In this document: piece by piece, positions 16,882 to 26,479 of the stretch
Layout: every line of letters starts with the position of its first letter
How positions within the stretch are numbered: the first letter of the stretch is position 1
DNA from: Arthrobacter sp. Y81
GTDB lineage: Bacteria; Actinomycetota; Actinomycetes; Actinomycetales; Micrococcaceae
DNA: 64,000 bases
NCBI RefSeq assembly: GCF_002929335.1
Contig: NZ_PJIL01000008.1
Coordinates: 124,001 to 188,000 of the forward strand
Reading direction: 5' to 3'
Position numbers and translations under genes: made by a program
The notes under the pieces: model-generated
What the model saw: the letters and a program-made list of their open reading frames with translations, nothing else
Database searches by the model: none
What the model was told of the DNA's origin: nothing

Positions 16882-16887
16882 TAACGT
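16882..16887 (+). promoter_or_regulatory. -10 box, leaderless 16894 gene
   Basis: TAACGT, 6 nt before the ATG at 16894. Confidence 0.5.
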
Positions 16888-16893
16888 GAAGTC

Positions 16894-17160
16894 ATGAGCA
16901 TCGATCCGCGTGTCGCGCTTCAGTCCCTGACCACAGCCCTGGAAGAACACCTGATCGCTGCCTCCGCACGCCGGGGCGAGGGAGACCCAACGGTCGAAGC
17001 GGCGTTCTTTGCCGTAGCTGATGCCTTCGAAGTCTATGACGATTCCCTCTACGAGGCCTACGGGGAGGTTACTCCGCTGGAGGTCATCGACGACGTGGAT
17101 GACGACGACGATGAAGAGGACGCCGAAGACGACGAGGACCTGGAAATCGTCCAGGACTGA
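16894..17160 (+). CDS. acidic hypothetical protein
   Basis: An 88-residue protein conserved in appearance with small actinobacterial proteins sometimes labelled primosomal protein. The first 65 residues are helical (RVALQSLTTALEEHLIAAS); the last 24 are almost only Asp and Glu. No catalytic motif. The ATG has a TAACGT box 6 nt upstream and no ribosome-binding site. Role unknown; an acidic tail suggests protein or nucleic-acid-mimic contacts (inference). Confidence 0.7.
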   Translation: MSIDPRVALQSLTTALEEHLIAASARRGEGDPTVEAAFFAVADAFEVYDDSLYEAYGEVTPLEVIDDVDDDDDEEDAEDDEDLEIVQD

Positions 17161-17186
17161 CCGGGGTCCCGGCGCCGGCCGGGCCC

Positions 17187-18122
17187 CTACTCCACCGCAG
17201 AAACGTCTTCCAGTGCCCGCGCGATTTCCGCCGGCACCGGCGCCAGCTGCGAATCCAAAATCTCCTTGAGCTGCACGGGGGACCTGGCGCCCACAATCGC
17301 CGTGGCCACACCGTGCTGAGACAGCAGCCAGCTCAGGGCAACATCGATCGATGACCGCCCGAGTCCGCGCGCGGCCATCGCAACCGCCTCCACGATCCGG
17401 GACGCGGGCTGCTCCAGGTAGGGCTCCACATAGCTGGCAAGCCTCTTCTGCGCCGCCCTCGAATCCGCCGGAATGTGCCCGCGGTACTTGCCGGTCAGCA
17501 CACCGCGGCCCAACGGTGCCCAGGCAAACAGGCCAAGCCCGGCGTCTTCGACAGCCGGGATGACCTCGGCTTCCGGCCTGCGCTGCAGCAGCGAGTACTC
17601 CGACTGGCTGGCGACCAGGGGGAAGCCGGCTATCGCCGCGGCCTTGGCGGTCTGCCAGCCTGTGAAGTTCGACACACCCGCATACCGGGCGCGGCCTGTG
17701 CGCACTGCAAACTCAAGGGAGGACAGCGTCTCCTCCAGTGGGACATTGGCATCCCATGCCTGCGCAAACCAGATATCGACATAGTCCGTGCCGAGCCGGG
17801 CGAGGCTGGCGTCCAAGCCGGACAACATGCCGTTCCGCGAGGTATCGACGCTCCGCCGGCCGTCCGACGTCGAGATCCCCGCTTTCGTGGAAATCACGAC
17901 TTCGGAGCGGGAGACGACGTCACCCAGCATGGCTCCCAGGAGGGCCTCCGCCTGGCCGTCGGCATAGGAGGCGGCGGTATCGATCAGGGTTCCGCCTGCG
18001 TCGACGAACGTGCGCAGCAGTTCCGATGCGTCCTGCTCATCGGTCTCCCGTGCCCACGACATGGTGCCTAGGGAGAGTGAGGACACGCGCAACCCACTGT
18101 TGCCGACATAACGCTGCTGCAT
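17187..18122 (-). CDS. aldo/keto reductase
   Basis: A 311-residue NADPH-dependent oxidoreductase with a TIM barrel. It shows [20 protein letters not shown] with the catalytic Asp and Tyr, VVISTKAG with the catalytic Lys, and the C-terminal cofactor segment [15 protein letters not shown]. It resembles the YajO/Tas-like group acting on small carbonyls; the substrate is unknown. ATG 18122 is preferred over GTG 18146 because TAAGCT ends 7 nt before it. Divergent from uppP, 52 bp away. Confidence 0.9.
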   Translation of the reverse strand: MQQRYVGNSGLRVSSLSLGTMSWARETDEQDASELLRTFVDAGGTLIDTAASYADGQAEALLGAMLGDVVSRSEVVISTKAGISTSDGRRSVDTSRNGMLSGLDASLARLGTDYVDIWFAQAWDANVPLEETLSSLEFAVRTGRARYAGVSNFTGWQTAKAAAIAGFPLVASQSEYSLLQRRPEAEVIPAVEDAGLGLFAWAPLGRGVLTGKYRGHIPADSRAAQKRLASYVEPYLEQPASRIVEAVAMAARGLGRSSIDVALSWLLSQHGVATAIVGARSPVQLKEILDSQLAPVPAEIARALEDVSAVE

Positions 18123-18129
18123 AGCTGTT

Positions 18130-18135
18130 AGCTTA
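18130..18135 (-). promoter_or_regulatory. -10 box, leaderless aldo/keto reductase gene
   Basis: TAAGCT on the minus strand, 7 nt before the ATG at 18122; supports that start. Confidence 0.5.
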
Positions 18136-18160
18136 CGGGGATTCACCCTGCTTCATGACG

Positions 18161-18166
18161 TAGGGT
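18161..18166 (+). promoter_or_regulatory. -10 box, leaderless uppP
   Basis: TAGGGT, 8 nt before the GTG at 18175. Confidence 0.5.
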
Positions 18167-18174
18167 CTATAAAC

Positions 18175-19008
18175 GTGAACTGGTTTGAAGCGGCCCTGCT
18201 GGGTCTTGTACAAGGGCTGACTGAATTCCTCCCGATTTCCTCAAGCGCCCACCTGCGCATCGTCGGTTCGTTCCTGCCGAATGCGGCGGACCCGGGGGCG
18301 GCGTTTACCGCCATCACCCAGCTCGGAACCGAGACAGCAGTCATCGTCTACTTCTGGCGGGACATTGTGCGCATCATCAAGGCATGGTCCGGTTCAATGA
18401 CGCGTCGCGTGCCGTCGAACGACCCCGACGCCCGCATGGGCTGGCTGGTGATCCTGGGCAGCCTTCCCATCATCGTTCTCGGCCTGATCTTCCAGGACCA
18501 GATCGAGTCCGTGCTGCGCAGCCTGTGGATCGTGGCCACCACGCTGATCGTCTTCGGCCTGATCCTCGCCGTGGCGGACACGGTGGGCCGCCAGGAACGG
18601 GAACTTACCAACCTCACCTACAAGCACGGCATCCTGTACGGCCTGGCGCAGGCCATGGCCCTCATTCCCGGCGTGTCGCGGTCCGGGGGAACCATCACGG
18701 CCGGCCTGCTGATGGGTTACACCCGGGAAGCCGCAGCCCGGTATTCCTTCCTGCTGGCCATTCCTGCAGTATTCGGCAGCGGGCTCTACCAGCTGTACAA
18801 AGTGGTCTCCAAGGACGGCATCACCGGTCCGTACGGCCTGCCGGAAACGGCAATGGCCACGGTGATCGCCTTCGTGGTGGGCTACGTCATCATCGGATGG
18901 TTCCTGAAGTTCGTCTCCACGCGCAGCTACCGGCTCTTCGTCTGGTACCGCATTTTCCTCGGCATGGCGTTGTATTTGCTGCTCGGTTTCAATGTCATCA
19001 GCGCCTAG
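18175..19008 (+). CDS. uppP: undecaprenyl-diphosphatase
   Basis: An integral membrane phosphatase (BacA/UppP, 277 residues, about eight membrane segments) that recycles undecaprenyl diphosphate to the monophosphate carrier for peptidoglycan synthesis; it can give bacitracin tolerance. Both family motifs are present: [18 protein letters not shown] at residues 10-27 and [18 protein letters not shown] near 164-181. GTG start without a ribosome-binding site but with a -10 box 8 nt upstream. mshC follows 15 nt downstream with its own -10. Confidence 0.96.
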   Translation: MNWFEAALLGLVQGLTEFLPISSSAHLRIVGSFLPNAADPGAAFTAITQLGTETAVIVYFWRDIVRIIKAWSGSMTRRVPSNDPDARMGWLVILGSLPIIVLGLIFQDQIESVLRSLWIVATTLIVFGLILAVADTVGRQERELTNLTYKHGILYGLAQAMALIPGVSRSGGTITAGLLMGYTREAAARYSFLLAIPAVFGSGLYQLYKVVSKDGITGPYGLPETAMATVIAFVVGYVIIGWFLKFVSTRSYRLFVWYRIFLGMALYLLLGFNVISA

Positions 19009-19011
19009 CAC

Positions 19012-19017
19012 TAGGCT
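19012..19017 (+). promoter_or_regulatory. -10 box, leaderless mshC
   Basis: TAGGCT, 6 nt before the GTG at 19024. Confidence 0.5.
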
Positions 19018-19023
19018 TGGCCT

Positions 19024-20301
19024 GTGAAATCCTGGATCTCCCGCCCTGTTCCTCAGCTCCCGGGCCGCATGCCCGCCGTTCGAATTTTCGACACCGTCGA
19101 GGGGGCCTACAGCACCCTTGAGGCCGCGGGCGAACAATCACTGTACGTCTGCGGAATCACCCCGTACGACGCCACGCATATGGGCCACGCCGCGAGCTAT
19201 GTAGCGTTCGACCTTTTGAACCGTGCGTGGCGTGACGGCGGCCAGCGCGTTGCCTACGTGCAGAACGTGACCGACATCGATGATCCCCTCCTCGAGCGGG
19301 CCACGGCCACAGGCGTGGACTGGCGCGAGCTCGCGGCAAGCCAAATCGAACTCTTCCAAACCGACATGGCAGCACTCAATGTCCTGGCGCCCGACCACTA
19401 CGTCGGGGCGGTCGAATCCATCCCGGAAATTGTTCCCGCAATCGAGCGGCTCCTGCAGCTCGGCCTGGCCTACCGTGTCGCCGGAACTGCCGGTGAGCCC
19501 GACGGCGACGTCTACTACGACGTCGAAGCCGCCAGCAAGCAATCAACCGACGCCGGGGCGTGGACCCTGGGCTCGGTGTCCGGGCTTTCCGAAACCGAAA
19601 TGCTCGAACTCTTTGCGGAACGCGGCGGCGACCCGGGCCGCGGCGGCAAACGCCAGGCGCTGGACCCGCTTCTTTGGCGTGTTGCCCGCGATGGTGAACC
19701 CAGCTGGCCCGGCGGGGAACTGGGGGAGGGCCGGCCCGGCTGGCACATTGAGTGCACGGTGATCGCGCAGAAGTACCTGCCGGCACCGTTTACCCTCCAG
19801 GGTGGCGGTTCCGACCTGGTTTTCCCGCATCATGAGATGGGTGCCGGTCACGCGTATTCACTGTCCGGCGTTCCATTGGCCCGGCACTTTGCCCACGCCG
19901 GGATGGTGGGGCTCGACGGCGAAAAAATGAGCAAGTCCAAGGGAAACCTGGTGCTCGTGTCCAAACTGCGGGCCGACGGCGAGGACCCTGCAGCCATCCG
20001 CCTGGCTATCCTCGCCCACCACTACCGCAGTGACTGGTCCTGGACGGACGCTGGCTTCGCCGAGGCCAAAGCCAGGCTCGAAGACTGGCGCAGCGCGCTT
20101 GCCATGGCCCCGGAAGGCTCGGCAGCCGCCCTTGTCGCCGAAATGCGGACCGAACTGGCAGACGACCTCAATGCCCCCGGCGCCCTCGCGGCCGTGGACC
20201 GCTGGGCCGCCGAGGCACGGAAGCAGGCGGTGGCCGCGTCGGCCATGGACGAGGCACTGGTCAGTGACGCCGTGAACTCCCTGCTCGGCGTCGAACTCTA
20301 G
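19024..20301 (+). CDS. mshC: L-cysteine:GlcN-Ins ligase (mycothiol biosynthesis)
   Basis: Joins cysteine to glucosaminyl-inositol with ATP, the penultimate step of mycothiol synthesis in the cytoplasm. The 425-residue protein is a cysteinyl-tRNA synthetase paralogue: [19 protein letters not shown] holds the zinc Cys and a HIGH-like motif, [12 protein letters not shown] the second zinc region, and [11 protein letters not shown] the KMSKS loop. It is shorter than CysRS and lacks the tRNA-binding C-terminal domain, as expected for MshC. GTG start, leaderless pattern. A bidirectional terminator follows. Confidence 0.95.
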   Translation: MKSWISRPVPQLPGRMPAVRIFDTVEGAYSTLEAAGEQSLYVCGITPYDATHMGHAASYVAFDLLNRAWRDGGQRVAYVQNVTDIDDPLLERATATGVDWRELAASQIELFQTDMAALNVLAPDHYVGAVESIPEIVPAIERLLQLGLAYRVAGTAGEPDGDVYYDVEAASKQSTDAGAWTLGSVSGLSETEMLELFAERGGDPGRGGKRQALDPLLWRVARDGEPSWPGGELGEGRPGWHIECTVIAQKYLPAPFTLQGGGSDLVFPHHEMGAGHAYSLSGVPLARHFAHAGMVGLDGEKMSKSKGNLVLVSKLRADGEDPAAIRLAILAHHYRSDWSWTDAGFAEAKARLEDWRSALAMAPEGSAAALVAEMRTELADDLNAPGALAAVDRWAAEARKQAVAASAMDEALVSDAVNSLLGVEL

Positions 20302-20313
20302 CCTTTTTCGGAA

Positions 20314-20356
20314 AAAGCTCCGGAGTCCGGCGATCTTCGCCGGACTCCGGAGCTTT
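20314..20356. terminator. bidirectional terminator between mshC and the PAC2 gene
   Basis: A perfect 20-bp stem (AAAGCTCCGGAGTCCGGCGA and complement) with a 3-nt loop between two convergent genes, with A/T runs on both flanks. Confidence 0.9.
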
Positions 20357-20374
20357 CCTTGTACGCCCTGCGCC

Positions 20375-21280
20375 TTACTGCTTATCCTTGCCGCGGCGCT
20401 TGAGGTAGCGCTCGAACTCGCGGGCAATGGACTCGCCGCTTGCTTCGGGAAGATCGGCGGTGTCCTTCGCTTCTTCCAGCTGCCGGACATAGGCAGCAAT
20501 CTCAGGGTCCTCGGTGGCGAGCTCATCCACTCCCCGCTCCCAGGCATCCGCTTCTTCCGCCAGATCGTGCGTGTCCAGCGGGACCTGGAGCAGCTCCTCA
20601 ATCCTGTGCAGGAGGGCGAGCTGGGCCTTAGGCGAGGGGGCCTGGGCCACGTAGTGCGGGACGGCCGCCCAGAGGGACACGGTGGGCAGGCCTGCCAGTA
20701 GCGCCACTTCAGACAGCACGCCGACGATTCCCACCGGCCCCTCGTACTGTGACGCCTCCAGGTTCATCCGTTCCCGCAGGGCGCTGTCGTCCGTCGATGT
20801 GCTCACCGGAATGGGCCGGCTATGGGGCACGTCCGCCAGCAGCGCACCCACGAGGATGACGTAGTCAACGTGCAGGGCCTCGGCGTGGACCAGCAACTCA
20901 GCGGTGTAGGCCCGCCACTTGTAGGACGGCTCCGTGCCCTGGACGAAGATCACATCGACATTCGCCTCCGGGGCACTGGCCTTATAGATGCGCGTGGACG
21001 GCCATTTGATTTTGCGTTCCCCGGACGACGTCCGGCGGATGGTGGGCCTGGTGAACTGGAAGTCGTAGTATTCGTCGGCGTCAATCGAGGCCACTTTCTT
21101 GCCGCCCCAAAGTTTGTTCAGGTACCGGAGGGCATCGCTCGCTGCTTCGCCGGCATCGTTCCAGCCTTCAAAAGCGGCGAGCATCACTGTGATGCGCTGG
21201 CCTTCGGGCACGGGCTGCAGCAGCCGCTCCGGCTCGGGCGTGGCACCCGGTTCGCTGGTGTCTCCCTCGAAGCTATTCAT
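20375..21280 (-). CDS. PAC2 family protein
   Basis: A 301-residue member of the PAC2 family, named after a eukaryotic proteasome assembly chaperone. It shows ITVMLAAFEGWNDAGEAAS, FVQGTEPSYKW, ILVGALLADVPHSR and GPVGIVGVLSEVALLAGLP, the typical actinobacterial PAC2 pattern; the C-terminus is a charged helix ending in KRRGKDKQ. Its bacterial role is not established; proximity to the Pup-proteasome genes about 3.4 kb away is suggestive only. TAGGGT 6 nt upstream of the ATG indicates a leaderless mRNA. Confidence 0.9.
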   Translation of the reverse strand: MNSFEGDTSEPGATPEPERLLQPVPEGQRITVMLAAFEGWNDAGEAASDALRYLNKLWGGKKVASIDADEYYDFQFTRPTIRRTSSGERKIKWPSTRIYKASAPEANVDVIFVQGTEPSYKWRAYTAELLVHAEALHVDYVILVGALLADVPHSRPIPVSTSTDDSALRERMNLEASQYEGPVGIVGVLSEVALLAGLPTVSLWAAVPHYVAQAPSPKAQLALLHRIEELLQVPLDTHDLAEEADAWERGVDELATEDPEIAAYVRQLEEAKDTADLPEASGESIAREFERYLKRRGKDKQ

Positions 21281-21286
21281 TTCTTC

Positions 21287-21292
21287 ACCCTA
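21287..21292 (-). promoter_or_regulatory. -10 box, leaderless PAC2 gene
   Basis: TAGGGT on the minus strand, 6 nt before the ATG at 21280. Confidence 0.5.
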
Positions 21293-21453
21293 CGTCCAAG
21301 ACCCCGCCGGTTGCATGAAATGAAGCGCCACTAATCTTGGCCGAGCCGCAGCGATTCCGCTTCCACACTGCGGCGACGCCGCGACAACTCCGCAGCATCC
21401 TGGAGGATATTCGCCAAGGGCGTAGTGCAGGCCTGCGCCCGATTGCTGCACCG

Positions 21454-21459
21454 TAGACT
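21454..21459 (+). promoter_or_regulatory. -10 box, leaderless HAD gene
   Basis: TAGACT, 7 nt before the ATG at 21467; supports that start over 21425. Confidence 0.5.
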
Positions 21460-21466
21460 TGGATCC

Positions 21467-22216
21467 ATGCGATCCTCAGCCTCCCAGCCACTTCTCAAAG
21501 CCGCTTTATGGGATATGGATGGCACCATCGTCGATACCGAACCGTATTGGATCGAAGCCGAGCACGCGCTCGTTGCTGCCCACGGCGGCCAGTGGTCCCA
21601 CGCCCAGGCCATGCAGCTGGTGGGGCAGTCCCTGGTGTTCTCGGCCGGCATTCTCCAGCAGGCCGGCGTGAAGCTGGAGTCACGGGAAATCATCGACACA
21701 CTCACGGCCCAGGTCATCAGTAAGGTCCGCACCTCCGTTCCGTGGCGGCCTGGTGCGCGCGAACTGCTGGACCAGCTCCACGAGGCAGGCGTCCGGTGCG
21801 CCCTGGTGACAATGTCCGAGGCGCCGCTGGCGCGCGAAATCGTGGCGAGCCTTCCAAGACCCTACTTCGAGTTCCTGGTCACCGGGGACACCGTCACCAA
21901 CGGCAAGCCCCACCCCGAGGCGTACCTCAAGGCGGTCGCCCTGCTGCGGCAGGAGGACCCACACCTCAGCATCCACGAATGCGTTGCCCTTGAGGACTCG
22001 GCGCCGGGCGTCGCTGCCGCGATGGCGTCCGGAGTGGTGACCGTGGCTATCCCGCACATCGTCCCGCTGCCCCACGATCCGGCCCGGGCTACGTGGCATT
22101 CCCTCGATGGACGCACCGTGGCGGACCTGCACGAACTGGTGGTCCGGCGCAACGAATCCCCGGCGGGGGACTTCGGGCTGGAAGAAGCAGCGGTTCGGAG
22201 CCACAGCCTTGACTGA
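21467..22216 (+). CDS. HAD-superfamily phosphatase (subfamily IA)
   Basis: A 249-residue haloacid-dehalogenase-type phosphatase. Motif I is LWDMDGTIVDTEPYW with the nucleophile Asp and acid/base Asp, motif II is VTMSEAPLA, the Lys motif is NGKPHPEAY, and motif IV is VALEDSAPGV. A helical cap lies between motifs I and II. It resembles beta-phosphoglucomutase/sugar-phosphatase-like enzymes; the substrate is open. It overlaps the next gene by 8 bp, so the two are translationally coupled. Confidence 0.88.
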   Translation: MRSSASQPLLKAALWDMDGTIVDTEPYWIEAEHALVAAHGGQWSHAQAMQLVGQSLVFSAGILQQAGVKLESREIIDTLTAQVISKVRTSVPWRPGARELLDQLHEAGVRCALVTMSEAPLAREIVASLPRPYFEFLVTGDTVTNGKPHPEAYLKAVALLRQEDPHLSIHECVALEDSAPGVAAAMASGVVTVAIPHIVPLPHDPARATWHSLDGRTVADLHELVVRRNESPAGDFGLEEAAVRSHSLD

Positions 22217-23396
22217 GCCAGCAAGCGGCGGGGACCAGAAGGCCGCCAACGGCCGCCGGGAAGGCATCTCGCTGGGCCGCATCGCCGGCATCCGGGTTGT
22301 GCTGGCGTATTCGTGGTTCATCATTGCAGCGTTCACGGTGATCGTGTACGGACCCGTACTGGAGGGCCAGTACCCGGACATGGGCGTTGCCGCCTACTAC
22401 GTGGCCTTCGCCTACGCGTTGCTGCTGCTCATCTCAGTGCTGGTTCACGAGCTCGCTCACGCCCTGACGGCCAAGATTTTCCACTGGCCCACGGAGAAGA
22501 TCGTTTTGAACCTGTGGGGCGGGCACACCCAGTTCGAGGGGTTTACCGCCACGCCGGGCCGCTCCGTCCTGGTTGCCCTGGCCGGTCCGGCAGCCAATTT
22601 CCTCCTGGCCGGTGCGGGCTGGTTGCTCATCCTGGCAACGGACCCTTCCGGCGTGGCGGGGATCCTGTCCAACATTTTTGTCTGGGCGAACTTGCTGATC
22701 GGTATCTTCAACGTCCTTCCGGGCCTTCCCCTGGACGGCGGCCGCCTCGTGGAATCCGCCGTCTGGAAGGCCACCGGCAGCCAGGAAAAGGGCACGGTGG
22801 CAGCAGGCTGGGCCGGCCGGATCATCGTCATCGCCTTGGCCGCCTGGTTCGTCCTGCTTCCGCTGTTGCGGGGTGACCGCCCGGACGTTTCGCTCATGCT
22901 CATCACAGTGCTGGTAGGCAGCTTCCTCTGGATGGGGGCTTCCGCCTCCATCCAGCACGGGCGCCTCCGCAGTCGGCTGCACCTCGTCAACGCCGCGGCA
23001 CTGGCTGAACCCGCCGTTGGAATACCGGAATCCTCCACGGTGGCCGATGTCCGCCGGCACGCTGCGGACGGCGCAACGGCCATCATTCTGTGCGGACCGG
23101 ACGGCCGGCCCGCAGGAATCGTGGACGACGCCGCCGTCGCTTCCGTTCCGGCCGAGGCCGCAGCAGCAACGCCGGCCACTGCGGTTTCGCACGCCCTCAG
23201 CGCCGGAGCCTACGTGCCGGAATGGTCCCAGGGCCAGGAGCTGGTGCAGTACCTGGCCCAGCTCGAAGGCCGCGAGTACGCAGTGGTAGATCACCACGGG
23301 AAAGTGACCGGCCTTCTCCGGCAGTCCGCCGTGGTGACGGCCATTACAGGCAAGGAAATGCGCCGCAGCGGGCGCGCGAAGGTCCGGAACCGGTAG
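22209..23396 (+). CDS. M50 (site-2 protease) family membrane metalloprotease
   Basis: A 395-residue membrane zinc protease (S2P/SpoIVFB-like). The active site HELAH is in LISVLVHELAHALTAKIFH, the second motif is NVLPGLPLDGGRLVE, and about six membrane segments surround them. A soluble C-terminal region of about 150 residues looks like a degenerate CBS pair. The start is TTG 22209, with GGAG 9 nt upstream and an 8-bp overlap with the HAD gene; longer frames lack support. The substrate (perhaps an anti-sigma factor or membrane protein) is unknown. Confidence 0.88.
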   Translation: MTEPASGGDQKAANGRREGISLGRIAGIRVVLAYSWFIIAAFTVIVYGPVLEGQYPDMGVAAYYVAFAYALLLLISVLVHELAHALTAKIFHWPTEKIVLNLWGGHTQFEGFTATPGRSVLVALAGPAANFLLAGAGWLLILATDPSGVAGILSNIFVWANLLIGIFNVLPGLPLDGGRLVESAVWKATGSQEKGTVAAGWAGRIIVIALAAWFVLLPLLRGDRPDVSLMLITVLVGSFLWMGASASIQHGRLRSRLHLVNAAALAEPAVGIPESSTVADVRRHAADGATAIILCGPDGRPAGIVDDAAVASVPAEAAAATPATAVSHALSAGAYVPEWSQGQELVQYLAQLEGREYAVVDHHGKVTGLLRQSAVVTAITGKEMRRSGRAKVRNR

Positions 23397-23497
23397 AGTT
23401 ACCTGCCGGTCGTGAAATATCGGCGCCCGGGCCGGCGACTGGTGCCCGGCCGTCTTGATGCACGGCCACACAGGTTTACAAAAGCGAGGAATATTCC

Positions 23498-24565
23498 ATG
23501 AGCAGCGAAACTGCCGCCAACAACATCACGCCTGGCGACACCGCCGACATCGCCGGCACCACCGGCGCTTTGCCGGTCGGCGCCGCCCGTCGTCGAGGTC
23601 CGTTCCGGGAAGGCGAGCGGGTACAGCTGACTGACGAGCGCGGCCGGATGAACACGATCACCCTGGAGGTCGGCGGAGCATTCCATACCCACCGCGGTTT
23701 CCTGAACCATGACGAAATCATCGGCAAGGTGGACGGGTCCGTTGTCATCAACAACGTGGGCCAGCAGTACCAGACCCTCCGTCCGCTGCTCTCGGACTTC
23801 GTCCTGTCCATGCCCCGAGGCGCGGCTGTGGTTTACCCCAAGGACGCCGGCCAGATCGTCACCATGGCGGACATCTTCCCCGGCGCCCGCGTGGTGGAGG
23901 CCGGCGTGGGTTCGGGTGCATTGTCGATCTCGCTGCTGCGTGCAGTCGGAGACAACGGCTACCTGCACTCCTTTGAACGGCGCGAGGAATTCGCGGACAT
24001 TGCCCGCGGCAACGTGGAAACCATTTTCGGCGGTCCGCACCCTGCATGGAAGATTTCCCTCGGCGACTTCCAGGAGGAAGTGGTCCGCAGCGAGGCTCCC
24101 GGTTCCGTGGACCGCGTGGTCCTGGACATGCTCGCACCGTGGGAATGCCTCGACGCTGTAGCCACCGTGCTTGCCCCCGGCGGCGTGTGGATCAACTACG
24201 TGGCCACCGTGACCCAGCTGTCCCGGACGGCGGAGGCCATCCGGGCCGACGGCCGCTTTACCGAGCCCGATGCCTGGGAATCCATGGTCCGCGGCTGGCA
24301 CCTGGAAGGACTGGCCGTGCGTCCGGACCACCGCATGGTCGCCCACACGGGCTTCCTGCTGGTCACGCGCAGGCTCGCGGACGGGGTCACCGGCATCTCC
24401 GTGAAGCGCCGTCCCTCCAAGACTGACTTCAACGAAGAGGACGTCAACGCCTGGACGCCCGGCGCCGTGGGTGAGCGCCTCGTATCCGATAAGAAACTCC
24501 GCCGCGCCGCACGCGATGCCATCGCCGGAACCAACGTGAAGGATGACCCGGAGGTCACGAACTAG
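23498..24565 (+). CDS. trmI: tRNA (adenine58-N1)-methyltransferase
   Basis: Forms m1A58 in the T loop of tRNA, using S-adenosylmethionine. The 355-residue protein has an N-terminal beta domain (FREGERVQLTDERGR), the SAM motif VVEAGVGSGALSISLLRAV near 130, and DRVVLDMLAPWE holding the acidic catalytic region. It is longer than the core enzyme because of an N-terminal extension and a C-terminal charged tail. In actinobacteria this gene regularly sits just upstream of the proteasomal ATPase gene, as here. GAGGAAT precedes the ATG. Confidence 0.94.
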   Translation: MSSETAANNITPGDTADIAGTTGALPVGAARRRGPFREGERVQLTDERGRMNTITLEVGGAFHTHRGFLNHDEIIGKVDGSVVINNVGQQYQTLRPLLSDFVLSMPRGAAVVYPKDAGQIVTMADIFPGARVVEAGVGSGALSISLLRAVGDNGYLHSFERREEFADIARGNVETIFGGPHPAWKISLGDFQEEVVRSEAPGSVDRVVLDMLAPWECLDAVATVLAPGGVWINYVATVTQLSRTAEAIRADGRFTEPDAWESMVRGWHLEGLAVRPDHRMVAHTGFLLVTRRLADGVTGISVKRRPSKTDFNEEDVNAWTPGAVGERLVSDKKLRRAARDAIAGTNVKDDPEVTN

Positions 24566-24608
24566 TCCGTATTTCGGATGTCTCCAGCAGTACCCGGCTT
24601 CTTGGGGC

Positions 24609-24614
24609 TAAGGT
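24609..24614 (+). promoter_or_regulatory. -10 box of the arc-dop operon
   Basis: TAAGGT with a leader of about 25 nt containing a GGAAGGGG ribosome-binding site. Confidence 0.45.
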
Positions 24615-24644
24615 CTTAATAGAAGCGCAGGAAGGGGCTGATGC

Positions 24645-26429
24645 ATGATGGAGACTCCGAACAACGACTCCTCACGGACACCGGACGAAACCACGGGGGC
24701 AGTGGAACCTGAGAACGCCCGCTATGTGGCCAACGAACTCTCAGTTGCGGACCGGCAGGTGAACATCCTCCGGGACAAACTGCGGCACATCGACCGCCAG
24801 CTTGCGGCCGCGACGCAGAACAATTCAAAGCTGGTAGGCATGCTGGAAACCGCGAAAGCGGAAATCCTGCGGCTCAAGAACGCCCTGGACCAGGAGGGCC
24901 AGCCACCCTACAGCTTTGGCACCATTCTGCAGTTGAACCCCAAACGGCAGCCCACCGCCGGTAACAGCGGGCAGGCGGCCACGGAGGAATCCGTGGACAT
25001 CTTCAACGCCGGCCGGAAGATGCGCGTCGGGGTGAGCCCGCTGGTGAACATGAACCAGCTCGCCGTCGGCCAGGAAGTCCTTCTTAACGAAGCACTCCTG
25101 GTGGTGGCCGGCCTCGGCTATGAACGCGCCGGCGAACTGGTCACGCTCAAGGAAATGCTGGGCACGGACCGCGCCCTCGTGGTGGGACGCGCGGATGAGG
25201 AACGCGTCATCCGCCTTTCCGGGGCCCTGATGTCGGAAAAGCTTCGCGTCGGCGACGCCCTCTCCATCGACTCCCGGACGGGCTACGCCCTGGAGAAGGT
25301 TCCGCGCTCCGAAGTGGAGAACCTTGTGCTTGAAGAGGTTCCGGACATCACCTACGAGGACATCGGCGGCCTGGGGCCGCAGATTGAGCAGATCCGGGAT
25401 GCCGTGGAGCTGCCTTTCCTGCACCCCGACCTTTATCGTGAACACGGCCTCAAGGCTCCCAAGGGCATCCTCCTGTACGGCCCTCCGGGATGCGGCAAGA
25501 CACTGATCGCCAAGGCTGTGGCGAATTCCCTGGCCGCCAGGGCTGCCGAGCGCACCGGGAACGTTGACCTGAAGAGCTACTTCCTCAACATCAAGGGCCC
25601 GGAACTCCTGGACAAGTACGTCGGCGAAACGGAACGGCACATCCGCCTGATCTTCTCCCGTGCACGGGAGAAGGCCTCGGACGGCAGCCCCGTGGTGGTG
25701 TTCTTCGACGAGATGGATTCGCTGTTCCGCACCCGCGGCACCGGCATCTCCTCCGACGTCGAAACAACGATCGTGCCCCAGCTCCTCAGCGAGATCGACG
25801 GCGTCGAACGCCTGGACAACGTCATTGTCATCGGTGCGTCGAACCGTGAGGACATGATTGACCCGGCCATCCTTCGCCCGGGCCGGCTGGACGTCAAGGT
25901 CAAGATCCAGCGGCCGGACGCAGAGGCCGCCGCCGATATTTTCTACAAGTACGTCACCACGGACCTGCCGTTCCACGAATCCGACCTCGCGGAGCACGGC
26001 GGCGACGTCCAGGCGACCGTCGATGCCATGATCCAGCGCACCGTCGAAGCAATGTACTCCACCGAAAAGTCCAACGAATACCTTGAGGTGACCTATGCCA
26101 ACGGGGACACCGAGATGCTGTACTTCAAGGACTTCAACTCCGGTGCCGTCGTCCAGAACGTGGTGGACCGTGCCAAGAAGTACGCCATCAAGGACCTGCT
26201 GACTACGCAGCAGAAGGGTCTTCGCATAGACCATCTGCTGCGCGCCGTCGTCGACGAGTTCCGCGAACACGAGGATATGCCCAACACCACCAACCCGGAT
26301 GACTGGGCCCGTATCTCCGGCAAGAAGGGTGAGCGAATCACATACATCCGCACCATCGTCCAGGGCAAGGCAGGACAGGAACCTGGGAAATCCATCGAGA
26401 CAATGCCCAACACGGGCCAGTACCTGTGA
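24645..26429 (+). CDS. arc: proteasome-associated AAA ATPase (Mpa/ARC)
   Basis: A hexameric unfoldase that binds Pup through its coiled coil and feeds pupylated proteins into the 20S proteasome. The 594 residues contain an N-terminal coiled coil (about 25-85), double OB domains (about 90-235), and an AAA module with Walker A GPPGCGKT (about 279-286), Walker [11 protein letters not shown] (about 349-358) and sensor GASNR (about 400). The C-terminus GQYL is the proteasome-docking tail. A second in-frame ATG is at 24648. dop follows immediately. Confidence 0.97.
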   Translation: MMETPNNDSSRTPDETTGAVEPENARYVANELSVADRQVNILRDKLRHIDRQLAAATQNNSKLVGMLETAKAEILRLKNALDQEGQPPYSFGTILQLNPKRQPTAGNSGQAATEESVDIFNAGRKMRVGVSPLVNMNQLAVGQEVLLNEALLVVAGLGYERAGELVTLKEMLGTDRALVVGRADEERVIRLSGALMSEKLRVGDALSIDSRTGYALEKVPRSEVENLVLEEVPDITYEDIGGLGPQIEQIRDAVELPFLHPDLYREHGLKAPKGILLYGPPGCGKTLIAKAVANSLAARAAERTGNVDLKSYFLNIKGPELLDKYVGETERHIRLIFSRAREKASDGSPVVVFFDEMDSLFRTRGTGISSDVETTIVPQLLSEIDGVERLDNVIVIGASNREDMIDPAILRPGRLDVKVKIQRPDAEAAADIFYKYVTTDLPFHESDLAEHGGDVQATVDAMIQRTVEAMYSTEKSNEYLEVTYANGDTEMLYFKDFNSGAVVQNVVDRAKKYAIKDLLTTQQKGLRIDHLLRAVVDEFREHEDMPNTTNPDDWARISGKKGERITYIRTIVQGKAGQEPGKSIETMPNTGQYL

Positions 26430-26479
26430 CGCCGCGCAGCGGAGCGGTACCAGGAGGTCCGCTGCCGGTCGGCGGCGTT

